DNA of 64,000 nt. Origin: Streptomyces filipinensis. GTDB lineage: Bacteria > Actinomycetota > Actinomycetes > Streptomycetales > Streptomycetaceae. Location of the stretch: contig NZ_BMTD01000010.1 in the NCBI RefSeq assembly GCF_014649495.1, positions 13,067 through 77,066 on the forward strand, written 5' to 3'. Positions 54,143 through 62,096 of the stretch are shown here, piece by piece (position 1 is the stretch's first letter; each line of letters begins with the position of its first letter). A program made the position numbers and the translations under genes. The notes beneath the pieces are model-generated. The model was not told where the DNA came from and made no database searches. It worked only from the letters and a program-made list of their open reading frames with translations.

Positions 54143-55821
54143 TTGCGCAGCCCCAGCGAGACCAGGTCCAGCTCGCCGACGTAGGCGATGTGCCCGTAGG
54201 CGCCGCTGACATGAGGTCCGGTCAGGACGGCTGCCTTGTCCCACAGGAAGGGCACGACCGGCGCGTCCCGCATGATGTGCCGGGCCAGTTCTCCGTACGC
54301 CGTCGCGGCGGCGGCCGGGGTCTTCATCCGGGCGATCGCGTCGATGCGGGCGTTGACGGTGGGCGAGTTGTACTGGGCGTGGTCGTTGTTGCCCTCGGGG
54401 GTGATCAGCCGGCCGTCGAACACGAGGGGCAGATAGGTGGAGGCGCCGGGCCAGTCGGGGGTCCAGCCGTCGATCACCAGGTCGTGCTCCTGGGAGGTGT
54501 TCCCGACGGTGCTGTAGAACGCCGACGAGCTGATCGCGTTGATGGTCACCTTGATCCCGGCCCTGGCCAGGGACGCCTGTACGGCCTCGCCCTGCGTCTG
54601 TCCGCCCGCGGTGGCCGGGGTGTCGAGCGTGAGGGTCAGGCCCGAGGTGTGGCCCGCCTGGGCGAGCAGCGCCTTGGCCTTGGCCGGGTCGCCCTTGCCG
54701 CCGGGGCTCGGGAAGGGGTCGTCGGGGACGGCGCCGGGGAGCGACGGCGGCAGCAGGGTGGTGGCCAGTTTGCCGGCGATCGGGCCGCCCCGGGCGGTGC
54801 GCAGCGCGTCCTTGTCCAGCGCGTAGGCGATCGCCCGCCGCACCCGGACGTCGTCCAGCGGTTTGTGCCGGGTGTTGATGCTCAGGTAGCGCGTGTTGAT
54901 CGACTCGCCGGTGACCAGTCGCGCCCGTACCGCGGGGTTGGCCATCACCGGCCCGACCGAGGCCGGACCGAGGGGCGCGAAGGCGACGGCGTCCGCGTCC
55001 TGTCCCTGAGCGGCGATGAGCCGCTGGTCGACGACGGCCGGATCGAGGTCGAGATCGATCACGATCTTGTCCGGCAGGCCTTTGCGCACCGTGTCGGTGG
55101 CCCGGCTCCAGTGCGTGTTCCGGACCAGCGTGAGCCGCTTCTTGGGTTCGAAGTCCCCGATCTTGTACGGGCCGGACGAGAACGGCCTGCTGTCGTAACG
55201 GACCCCGGTGTCCTTGTCCCGCGGAACCGGGGCGAAGATCGGCAGCGACACCGCCGAACCGAAGTCGGCCACCGGCCGGTCGAGCCGGAAGACGATCGTC
55301 CTGTCGTCAGGCGTCCGGATCGAGGCGAGCCCGCGCCTGTCCTTGTAGGGGCCGTGGTAACTCCGGCCTCCCGCAAGCCACATCCGTGCGTACGGCGGCC
55401 CTTCGGGGAGTTCCGCGGCGAACGTCCGCTCGACCCCGTACTTGACGTCCCGGCTGGTGATGGGCCGCCCGTCCTCGAACTTCACCCCCGCCTTGAGCGT
55501 GAAGGTCCAGGTGCGGGCATCGGCGCTCGGCCGTCCGGTGTCCGTCGCCAGATCGGGCACGATCCTTCCTCCGGCCGGCCCGGGTGCCGCCGCGTATGTC
55601 GTCAGCGTCCGGTAGAGGAGGCGGCCCACGTCCTCGGAGGACGTGACGTAGTTGCGGGCCGGGTCCAGGTGCTCCAGGTCGGTGCTGGACAGCACGTGCA
55701 GGGTGCCTCCCCTGCTCGCAGGTCCGCCCTGCCCGTCGCCTCCGCCGGCTCCTCCGCAGCCGGCGACGGCGACGAGCCCGAGGGCGGCGGCCATGACCAT
55801 CCCGGATCGTCGTGCTCTCAC
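54139..55821 (-). CDS. Peptide-binding lipoprotein (family 5 extracellular solute-binding protein)
   Basis: 560 residues from a GTG with AGGAG 7 bp upstream. A lipobox (VAVAGC, Cys near residue 22) predicts membrane anchoring. The SBP_bac_5 pattern is clear: LDPARNYVTSSEDVGRLLYR, then ARTWTFTLKAGVKFEDGRPI, and DDVRVRRAIAYALDKDAL. It captures oligopeptides for the DppBCDF importer. First gene of the minus-strand operon. An ATGTGACAT-like inverted motif near 55835-55848 may be an operator. Confidence 0.94.
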   Translation of the reverse strand: MRARRSGMVMAAALGLVAVAGCGGAGGGDGQGGPASRGGTLHVLSSTDLEHLDPARNYVTSSEDVGRLLYRTLTTYAAAPGPAGGRIVPDLATDTGRPSADARTWTFTLKAGVKFEDGRPITSRDVKYGVERTFAAELPEGPPYARMWLAGGRSYHGPYKDRRGLASIRTPDDRTIVFRLDRPVADFGSAVSLPIFAPVPRDKDTGVRYDSRPFSSGPYKIGDFEPKKRLTLVRNTHWSRATDTVRKGLPDKIVIDLDLDPAVVDQRLIAAQGQDADAVAFAPLGPASVGPVMANPAVRARLVTGESINTRYLSINTRHKPLDDVRVRRAIAYALDKDALRTARGGPIAGKLATTLLPPSLPGAVPDDPFPSPGGKGDPAKAKALLAQAGHTSGLTLTLDTPATAGGQTQGEAVQASLARAGIKVTINAISSSAFYSTVGNTSQEHDLVIDGWTPDWPGASTYLPLVFDGRLITPEGNNDHAQYNSPTVNARIDAIARMKTPAAAATAYGELARHIMRDAPVVPFLWDKAAVLTGPHVSGAYGHIAYVGELDLVSLGLRK

Positions 55822-55959
55822 GATTGAGCTCCTATGTGATGTGACATTGCACAGCGGGCTTGGGCCAAGGGTGGAGGGGCCCGGTCCCGACGACCAGCTC
55901 TCGAATCCCCAGAACATCGGGTTATGGACGCAGGGAGCGGGCCGAACCCGCCGGGCCGC

Positions 55960-56580
55960 TCAGGGACATGCCGTGGCGGCGCTGAGGGTCGAGACGCGTG
56001 CGAGGTCGACCGTGACCTCGCCGGCCGCGGTCCTGAGCACCAGGGTGCCGTGACCGACCCGGACCGTGGACCCGCAGAACGTGCCGGAGGGCGTGGTGAC
56101 CTGGGTCATCGGGCCAGTACGCTCCGGTCCGTACCAGGTGGTCGCCACCGCGCTCAGCAGGAGAAGCGCACAGGCGAGGGTGAGGGCGATCCCACTGCGC
56201 AGGGCCTTGGCACAGTCGAGCGCCTCGAGATGGTCACCGACGGGGGAGGGCAGCAGATCCTCGGCCGCGGTGACGGCCGGCCTTCCGTGGGCGGCCCGCA
56301 GCAGCATCAGTGCTCCCGACGTGCCGACGACCAACGCCGCCAGGAGCAGGAACCCCACGGCCACGGCCCAGCGCTCGGCCAGCTGACCGATGTCCGAGCG
56401 GCCCCTGACCAGGCTGAACCCCACGAGGGCGGCGAGCAGCCCGCCGAGCCCGTTGCGCCACGCGGCGGCCGCCGCGCGTACGCGGGGCAGTTCCGTGCGC
56501 AGCAGCCGGTCGCGTTCCTGCGCCAGGCGCAGGTCGGCATGGGTGGCCGGGGTGGGGTCCGGGGAGAGCGGGCGGCTCAC
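55960..56580 (-). CDS. Three-helix membrane protein, cassette B
   Basis: 206 residues; clear paralogue of the protein at 40221-40868. Shared features are an N-terminal charged helix, AAAWRNGLGGLLAALVGFSL, the GRSDIGQL motif, two more membrane helices, and an outside beta tail with two Cys (GTFCGSTV ... ATACP). The GTG overlaps the zinc-ribbon stop by 4 bp. Last gene of the cassette. Function unknown. Confidence 0.82.
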   Translation of the reverse strand: MSRPLSPDPTPATHADLRLAQERDRLLRTELPRVRAAAAAWRNGLGGLLAALVGFSLVRGRSDIGQLAERWAVAVGFLLLAALVVGTSGALMLLRAAHGRPAVTAAEDLLPSPVGDHLEALDCAKALRSGIALTLACALLLLSAVATTWYGPERTGPMTQVTTPSGTFCGSTVRVGHGTLVLRTAAGEVTVDLARVSTLSAATACP

Positions 56581-56942
56581 CGGGGTGCCGCCGGTACGCG
56601 CACGGTCCAGTAGGCGCCGCATCCGTACCGGCCTTCCGGCCGGTCGGGGTGATCCTCGTCGCACGTGCACATCATCAGTTCGACCCGCGACCGTGCCGCA
56701 CCGTCCGGCGCCCCCCGCTGTCGTCGGCCGAACCGGGGGCCGCCGGCCCGGAAGACGCCGCTGACGACCGGAACGTCGATGGCCGCCGCGCAGCGGGGGC
56801 AGCGCCCGCTCAGGATGAGAGTGTCGGGTCTCGGCTCGGTCACGGTGAAGGTCCGCGCCACATGCGCTCCGTATTCCGCGGCGGTCGTCTCCCGGTAGGG
56901 CAGCGGTCGACGACGCCTCCGGCCAGGCAGGGCGAAGGCCAT
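56577..56942 (-). CDS. Small zinc-ribbon protein, cassette B
   Basis: 121 residues. Cys motifs SGRCPRCAA, MMCTCDED and YGCGAYW match the positions in the cassette A protein at 39910-40224. The ATG follows AGGAG at 5 bp spacing. It lies 115 bp after the CHAT gene and overlaps the membrane-protein gene by 4 bp. Function unknown; a protein-binding or substrate role with the CHAT protease is inferred. Confidence 0.8.
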   Translation of the reverse strand: MAFALPGRRRRRPLPYRETTAAEYGAHVARTFTVTEPRPDTLILSGRCPRCAAAIDVPVVSGVFRAGGPRFGRRQRGAPDGAARSRVELMMCTCDEDHPDRPEGRYGCGAYWTVRVPAAPR

Positions 56943-57057
56943 GGTCACTCCTGAGGGGCGGTCGCGGTGGCGGGCCCCGGTTCGGGGCCCGGTACGGGTG
57001 ACGGGTCGGGGGAGGCCACGGACGAACGGCTGCGGTCCGTCTCCGGGTGACGGTCCC

Positions 57058-58365
57058 TCAGGGCCCGGTATGAGTGAACGGTGTCCACACACCGGGCGCA
57101 AGGCGCCGGTCGTCACGCAGCGCGCGCACCGCCGTGTGCAGGGCGCGGGCCGAGCGGGCGGGCTCGAAACGGCCGGTGGAGGTGAGGTCCGAGTACACCG
57201 CCGTGGCGACGTCGGCGGCGATGTCGTCGTACACCGACCACAGCGTCCCGATGACCTGCCGGTAGCCGGTGTAGTGCATGGCCGCCGCCAACGTGATGGT
57301 CTCGTCGGGGAGCGTCGCCACGCCGGTGGCGGTCTGGCAGGCGGACAGGAACGCGAACTCGCCGCGGTGCCGCTGGGCGCCGAAGTCGGTGATGCGGAGA
57401 ACGTCGCCGCCGTGGAGCGCGAGGCCCCCTCGGGACGGGTCCAGCAGGTCCTGGCCCCCGTGACAGCTGAAGTGCACCCACCGGTGTCGTGGGAGCTGCG
57501 AACGTACGGCCTGCACCGTGGCGTCGGCGCCTTCCAGCAAGGTGTGCCGGTCCGGGAACAGGGAGAGGAGCAGCTCTCGTTCACGGGCGACATCGGTCAG
57601 CGGCGCCTGGTCGGGATCGTCGGGAAGCGACACGATCAGCAGGCGCTCGTCGTCGGGGCGCGAGCCGAGCGGCCGCCGGGCCTCCGCCAGCACACGCAGC
57701 GTCGGGGTGTAGGACGACACCACACGGTCCAGGACGGTGCGGCGGCTTCCGTCGTGGTAGCCGGCGCCGTGCACGGGCAGGAGGGTGAGGAGACCGGTGG
57801 GACACCACCACAGCCGAGGCCATGCGGCGGTGTCGCCGCCGGGCGGCTCGACGAAGCCCAGGAATCCCAGCACCGGCTCGGCGACGGTGTCCCACAGCCA
57901 CCGCAGAAGCGACACCAGCGTCGTCTCGCGCCTCTCCAGAGCGCGGTGCAGGGCCACCATCGCCCGCGAACGGTGCCTGGCCGCGGCCGACATGGGCTCG
58001 CCCCGGCCGTACTCCAGGCGGGCCGTCTGCAGGTCGTGGACGGCCAGCTCCACTTCCTGGAGCGCTTCGAGATGGGTCACGGTGCGCTCGGCGATCGACT
58101 CGACGGTCAGCCGGGGCAGAGGCACGGCCTGGACCCCGCCCGTGGTGACCACCAGCGCGTCGCAGCGCCACCGGCTGGTGTTGAGGACGACGACGGGGCC
58201 GGAGCGCGCGGTGGGCAGGAGGGTGCCCAGCCGTGGTGCGAGGAAGTCCTGGAACCCGTCGAGCCCATGGATCTCTTCGATGAGCCGGTCCCACTCGCGT
58301 GCCAGGGCCATGCGTCGTTCGGCCGTGTGTGCGGCGGCCGCCTCGGGCCGTGGGGCACTCGTCAT
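57058..58365 (-). CDS. CHAT-domain (caspase-like) protein, cassette B
   Basis: 435 residues from ATG 58365. The C-terminal CHAT domain has catalytic His in HFSCHGG (298-304) and Cys in FLSACQTA (C343), and the VIGTLWSVYDD strand. The N-terminal part (RRMALAREWDRLIEEIHGLDG) is the segment that normally joins TPR and CHAT in fused proteins. It lies in the same reading frame as the upstream TPR gene, separated by one UGA at 58432-58434 and about 22 sense codons. Its own ribosome site (GGGGAT) is weak, so readthrough or reinitiation is possible. Confidence 0.88.
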   Translation of the reverse strand: MTSAPRPEAAAAHTAERRMALAREWDRLIEEIHGLDGFQDFLAPRLGTLLPTARSGPVVVLNTSRWRCDALVVTTGGVQAVPLPRLTVESIAERTVTHLEALQEVELAVHDLQTARLEYGRGEPMSAAARHRSRAMVALHRALERRETTLVSLLRWLWDTVAEPVLGFLGFVEPPGGDTAAWPRLWWCPTGLLTLLPVHGAGYHDGSRRTVLDRVVSSYTPTLRVLAEARRPLGSRPDDERLLIVSLPDDPDQAPLTDVARERELLLSLFPDRHTLLEGADATVQAVRSQLPRHRWVHFSCHGGQDLLDPSRGGLALHGGDVLRITDFGAQRHRGEFAFLSACQTATGVATLPDETITLAAAMHYTGYRQVIGTLWSVYDDIAADVATAVYSDLTSTGRFEPARSARALHTAVRALRDDRRLAPGVWTPFTHTGP

Positions 58366-58431
58366 GTCGGATCCCCGATTCCCCGCGCGTTGCGGACTCC
58401 TGTCGATCACCGGCGTTGCCGCGCTACCCGC

Positions 58432-60789
58432 TCAGGGCGGTGCGAGGGGTGGGAACAAGCCGGTCTCGTCGAGACGCGTGTCGCTGAGCCCCAAGGAGAC
58501 GGCACGGAGCCGATCGGCCAGTTCAGGGTGGTGCGCACGCAGGTCGGCGAAGTCGTCGTGCGCGTCCAGGGTCTGGTTCCAGATGAGGTTCCGCCCCTGT
58601 TCGAGCAGCTCCACGGCCCGCTCGGCCCGGTCGGTCGCCAGGGCGCAGGCAGCGGCGTCGCCCGCCACGTCCACCACGCTCTGGAGCCGCTGTTCCTGGC
58701 TGCGGCGTTCGATCGCGCGCGAGGCGACCAGGGGCAGCAGGGATACCGCCTTCGCATACAGGTCGGCCGCCGCCGTGCCCCCCGGCTCCAGCGACGCCGC
58801 CGCGTAGGCGGCGGCCCGCGCGGACGTGATGCGCGCCATCACCGGCGACGCCGCCAGTTCCGCCGCCTCGCTCCACAGCCCGATCGCCCGGCGCGCGTCG
58901 GCGGGCGATGCGGCCAACTCCGCGTGCAGATCGAGGCAGGACGCCACGACGGACAGCAGCTGGCCCCTGTCGGCGTGGACGGCGGGAAGCTCGTCCAGGG
59001 CCGTCTGCGCGAGCGTGACGGCTTCGGCCGCTTCTGTCGCGGCCCGGTCGCGCTCGGCCCGGCTGCGCAGCATCAGCGCTCGGCCGGCGAGCCAGCGCGG
59101 GCGGTCCTCATGCCCCACCGGTGTCAGCTCCAGGGCCGCCAGGCTCGCCGCGATCGCCTCGTCAAGATCTCCGGACGGTCCCGTGCCCAGGGTCACGCGC
59201 ATGCTGAGCAGGGCGGCCAGGTTCGCGAGATACCGCTTGCGGTCCTGGTCCGACCGCAGACATGCCTCCACTGCCGCGCGCGCCGTCTCCAACGCCGCGT
59301 CGAGATCGGCCGGCTCCTGCGACCAGACGAAGAGCCGCTGCAGGTTGGCGCCGAGGTTCGACAGGCACAGCGCTCGGTTTCCGGAGTGGGCGGCGGCCAC
59401 GGCGGCCCGGCTGACGTCGATGGCCTCGCGAAGGTCGGACAGGGCCCCGAACCAGGCGAACCGGGTGCCGAGCGCGCCGCTCAGATTGATCAGGCCGTGG
59501 CTCCCCTCCCGCGCGTGGGATCGGTCCGTCCCGGCGCGGGCCACGGCCGCCCGGCCCAGCGTGATGGCCTCGTCCAGGTCCTCGACGGAGAAGCCGCGCT
59601 CGGCCCGGACCCTCAACTGTCCGGCGAGTGCGGTGAGGTAGTCGGCCGTGCGGGGGTCGCCCTCCGGTATGAGGGACAGCGCGACGCGGGTGATCGCGAC
59701 GGCGTCGTCCAGGTCGCCGGGGGCGCCGGTGTGCTGGGCCCGGAGGAGCAGCGATTCCCCCAGCTGGAGGTTGCGCCAGGGGAGTCCGTCGTCATCGGCC
59801 GAGGACGCGGCGACGGCTTCGCGCAACGCGGCTATGCCCTCGTCCAAGTCGGAGAGGGAGCCGGACTTGTAGTACCGGCCGACCAGGAAGAAGCCCAGGC
59901 CTTCCAGGCGTTGCGCCCGGTACGGATCGCCGTCGCCCGTGATCTCCATGACGGCCCGGCTGATCGCGACGCCGTCGTCCAGCAGCCCCTCGACATGCTC
60001 GGCCGACTGCAGGGCGGCAGCCAGCAGGTCGCGCCGCGGTTCGTGTGCGGGGTCCGTCTTCGGGGTGGCCGAGACCGAGGCCCTGAGCAGACCGATCGCT
60101 TCTTCCAGTTCGGTGGCGGCGGTGGTGCGGGCGAACGCGGCGAGCAACGCGCGGCCGAGGTGGAACTGTGCGCGGGCCCGGTCGGACGGTGTGGCCGAAC
60201 ACCGCACTCCCTCCCGTCCCGCGTTGACGGCCTCGTCGCAGTCCTCCGGCTCGTGGAAACGCTGGTGCCGTGTGAGGTACGCCGCGGACAGCAGCGAAGC
60301 CACCACTCCCCGCTGCGGGTTTGCCGTGGAGATACAGGGGAGGGCGGCACGCACCAGACCGATGGCCTGGTCCAGCGAAGAGCGGTCGCTCGTGGCGTCC
60401 GCCTCGGTGAGCATCCGCCGAACCCGGTCGCAGACCAGGAGAGCCGCGACCTCGTCGGCGTTCCGGCAGGCCCGGAGAGCTCCGGGGACGAGCGCCGGAT
60501 TCGACTTCAGCGCCGCATCCACCAGACGGGCGGCGATGTGCAGATCCCCTGTGCCCTCCCCGAGGGGAAGCAGGTGATGGCGAAGGCTGTGAAACCTGAT
60601 CAGCACCACGGTGGAGATCACGTGCGTCTCGCGGCTCTGTTCGAGCAACCGCCTCAGCCGTGTCGCGTCTTCCAGGGCCGCGTCGAGCGCCACCAGCCCG
60701 GCTGTGCCAGCGGTGAGGTCGATCTGTTTGAGCCGCGCGTCCAGACGTACCGACAGGGCCATGATCTGCACAGAGCTGCGAATTCCCAC
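58432..60789 (-). CDS. TPR-repeat protein, cassette B
   Basis: 785 residues from GTG with AAGGAA 7 bp upstream. Almost all helical repeats of TPR type (many GDLDEAI/LDEAIxxxRxAV units). It ends with RAVELLEQGRNLIWNQTLDA and HPELADRLRAVSL, the sequence that in fused CHAT-TPR proteins precedes the protease domain, then stops. The frame continues into the CHAT gene after the stop. It diverges from the secreted-protein gene at 61018 across 228 bp. Confidence 0.87.
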   Translation of the reverse strand: MGIRSSVQIMALSVRLDARLKQIDLTAGTAGLVALDAALEDATRLRRLLEQSRETHVISTVVLIRFHSLRHHLLPLGEGTGDLHIAARLVDAALKSNPALVPGALRACRNADEVAALLVCDRVRRMLTEADATSDRSSLDQAIGLVRAALPCISTANPQRGVVASLLSAAYLTRHQRFHEPEDCDEAVNAGREGVRCSATPSDRARAQFHLGRALLAAFARTTAATELEEAIGLLRASVSATPKTDPAHEPRRDLLAAALQSAEHVEGLLDDGVAISRAVMEITGDGDPYRAQRLEGLGFFLVGRYYKSGSLSDLDEGIAALREAVAASSADDDGLPWRNLQLGESLLLRAQHTGAPGDLDDAVAITRVALSLIPEGDPRTADYLTALAGQLRVRAERGFSVEDLDEAITLGRAAVARAGTDRSHAREGSHGLINLSGALGTRFAWFGALSDLREAIDVSRAAVAAAHSGNRALCLSNLGANLQRLFVWSQEPADLDAALETARAAVEACLRSDQDRKRYLANLAALLSMRVTLGTGPSGDLDEAIAASLAALELTPVGHEDRPRWLAGRALMLRSRAERDRAATEAAEAVTLAQTALDELPAVHADRGQLLSVVASCLDLHAELAASPADARRAIGLWSEAAELAASPVMARITSARAAAYAAASLEPGGTAAADLYAKAVSLLPLVASRAIERRSQEQRLQSVVDVAGDAAACALATDRAERAVELLEQGRNLIWNQTLDAHDDFADLRAHHPELADRLRAVSLGLSDTRLDETGLFPPLAPP

Positions 60790-60916
60790 GGGCGACTTCC
60801 TTGGGACAGGCGGAGCCGGCGACGTCGGTCTCCACGGTGCCCGCCTGGCCCCCGGGAGGCAATCCTTCGGCGCCTGCGGTTGGGCTTCCGTCAACTCATG
60901 GTGTAGATAAGCCAGT

Positions 60917-60940
60917 TGTTGCGTCCTCTGGATCGCAACA
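60917..60940. promoter_or_regulatory. Inverted repeat in the TPR / secreted-protein gap
   Basis: TGTTGCG (60917-60923) and CGCAACA (60934-60940) are exact reverse complements separated by 10 bp, about one helical turn apart, suited to a dimeric regulator. It lies between two divergent genes. Confidence 0.4.
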
Positions 60941-60953
60941 GGAGGTGATCGCG

Positions 60954-60980
60954 GTGACTCCTCAGTCGCTCCACCGGTGA
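60954..60980 (+). CDS. Possible 8-residue leader peptide with a perfect Shine-Dalgarno
   Basis: GTG followed by seven sense codons and TGA. AGGAGGTGATC just upstream (60940-60950) is fully complementary to the 16S rRNA 3' end. Its GGTGATC can pair with GATCACC at 60979-60985, which could mask the site. It may be a translated leader for the gene at 61018, or chance. Confidence 0.3.
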   Translation: MTPQSLHR

Positions 60981-61017
60981 TCACCGACCCCCCTCATGCA
61001 CAGCGAAAGGCACATGT

Positions 61018-61692
61018 ATGGCGAACAACCGCAGGATGCGCCACGGCGGACAGGTGCTGGCGCTCTCAGCGGCTGCCCTGGGCATGGTCGCGGCGATGGC
61101 CGGTCCGGCCTCGGCCGATGACCAGCCGACCCGGGCGCAGCTCATAGCCGACTGCGACTCGGGCGCGGGGAAGTGCACCTTCAACGACCCCGAGTTGGGC
61201 CAGGCGTATCTCGGAGGCTTCCACCGGGTGTCCGACTCGCTCTACAACTGCAGCACCTCGTCTGCCACCCAGTCGATGACCTGGTCCGACACCGTCGGTT
61301 CCACGGACTCGGCAGGCGTGTCCGTGACCGCCGGCGGCAAGATCGCGGACATCATCGACCTCAGCGTGACGGCGACCTACAGCCACACCTGGTCGAGCAG
61401 CCACTCGGAGACCAGCTCCGTCAACATGACGGTCAAGCCCGGGGAGGTGGGCTGGATCTCCCGTGCGCAGGTGATGCAGACCGTCTCCGGCACATGGCAG
61501 ACCCACTACGACGACCGGAAGTGGGGCCACTACTTCTGGTTCGTCCCCGACGTCATCACGGGGCCTGCCCCGAACGGGACGGACGGCCGGAGCAACGCGG
61601 TGGTCGTCAAGTCCAGGAAGATGACCCAGCAGGAGAAGCGCTCCTGCTCCAGCCGCTCGGGTAGGGCCAGGACGTTCGTCGTCCACGGCTGA
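61018..61692 (+). CDS. Secreted protein, possibly aerolysin-like beta-pore-forming fold
   Basis: 224 residues. Signal peptide about 1-33 (cleavage near ASA-DD). The mature part starts with a short Cys-containing segment, then a Ser/Thr-rich region with alternating polar residues (MTWSDTVGSTDSAGVSVTAG; YSHTWSSSHSETSSVNMTV), then GEVGWISRAQVMQTVSGTW. This run resembles the amphipathic hairpin of aerolysin or ETX/MTX2 proteins. The family is a guess from pattern; it could be another secreted beta protein. GAAAGG lies 8 bp before the ATG. A 16-bp-stem terminator follows. Confidence 0.75.
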   Translation: MANNRRMRHGGQVLALSAAALGMVAAMAGPASADDQPTRAQLIADCDSGAGKCTFNDPELGQAYLGGFHRVSDSLYNCSTSSATQSMTWSDTVGSTDSAGVSVTAGGKIADIIDLSVTATYSHTWSSSHSETSSVNMTVKPGEVGWISRAQVMQTVSGTWQTHYDDRKWGHYFWFVPDVITGPAPNGTDGRSNAVVVKSRKMTQQEKRSCSSRSGRARTFVVHG

Positions 61693-61707
61693 TCCGCCGA
61701 TCGCACG

Positions 61708-61748
61708 CCCGGCTGCCTCGCGGTCCGTATCCCCGCGAGGCAGCCGGG
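61708..61748 (+). terminator. Strong intrinsic terminator, perfect 16-bp stem
   Basis: CCCGGCTGCCTCGCGG (61708-61723) pairs exactly with CCGCGAGGCAGCCGGG (61733-61748) around a 9-nt loop, 15 bp after the stop of the secreted-protein gene. No T-tract follows. Confidence 0.88.
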
Positions 61749-61755
61749 CCGGCTT

Positions 61756-61920
61756 TCCGAGGGCTTCAAGGATCCCGATGTGCTGCGGAAGTTCCTCTCC
61801 GACCGCGGAAGGATCCGCAGCCGCCCGGTGACCCACCTGACGCGTCGGCAGCAGCGGCAGACGGCGCGGGCCGCCGAGAACGCACGCGAGACGGCGCTGC
61901 TGCCCCACGCCTCCCGGTAG
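61756..61920 (+). pseudogene. rpsR: Truncated ribosomal protein S18 (rpsR) remnant
   Basis: Too short to appear as a normal gene. The frame reads FKDPDVLRKFLSDRGRIRSR, continues PVTHLTRRQQRQ and ends RETALLPHASR, then TAG. This is the C-terminal two thirds of S18 (compare LRKFISDRGKI...RALLPY in intact copies). About 25 N-terminal residues are missing, and the 16-bp terminator sits where they should be. The only in-frame start codon within is GTG 61780. No ribosome site is visible. It may come from the zinc-independent S18 paralogue carried by Streptomyces. Confidence 0.8.
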
Positions 61921-61976
61921 CCGTGTCGCCGTCGCCCTCCGGTGCCGGCTGCCGGCCGCCGCACGGCACCCGACGG

Positions 61977-62026
61977 TGTCGGTGACCTGTCGGAGGGCTG
62001 TCAGTCGGCTGTCGGCGACTCGTCGG
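61977..62026. promoter_or_regulatory. Five direct repeats with an 11-bp period upstream of the FAD monooxygenase
   Basis: TGTCGG occurs at 61977, 61988 and 62010, TGTCAG at 61999 and CGTCGG at 62021, all on an exact 11-bp step. One-turn-phased heptamer repeats are typical of SARP or OmpR-like activators. The array ends about 70 bp before the start codon at 62097. Confidence 0.6.
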
Positions 62027-62096
62027 CGGGGCCTGGCACCTTTCTGGAGACGGCCGGCCGGAGCTCACCGGACGACCCGATTCCGAAGGAGCCATC

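Noticed and set aside
61977..62026. Short phased repeats as a CRISPR array
   Set aside because: Units are 6 bp with 5-bp spacers, far too short, and no cas genes are present.
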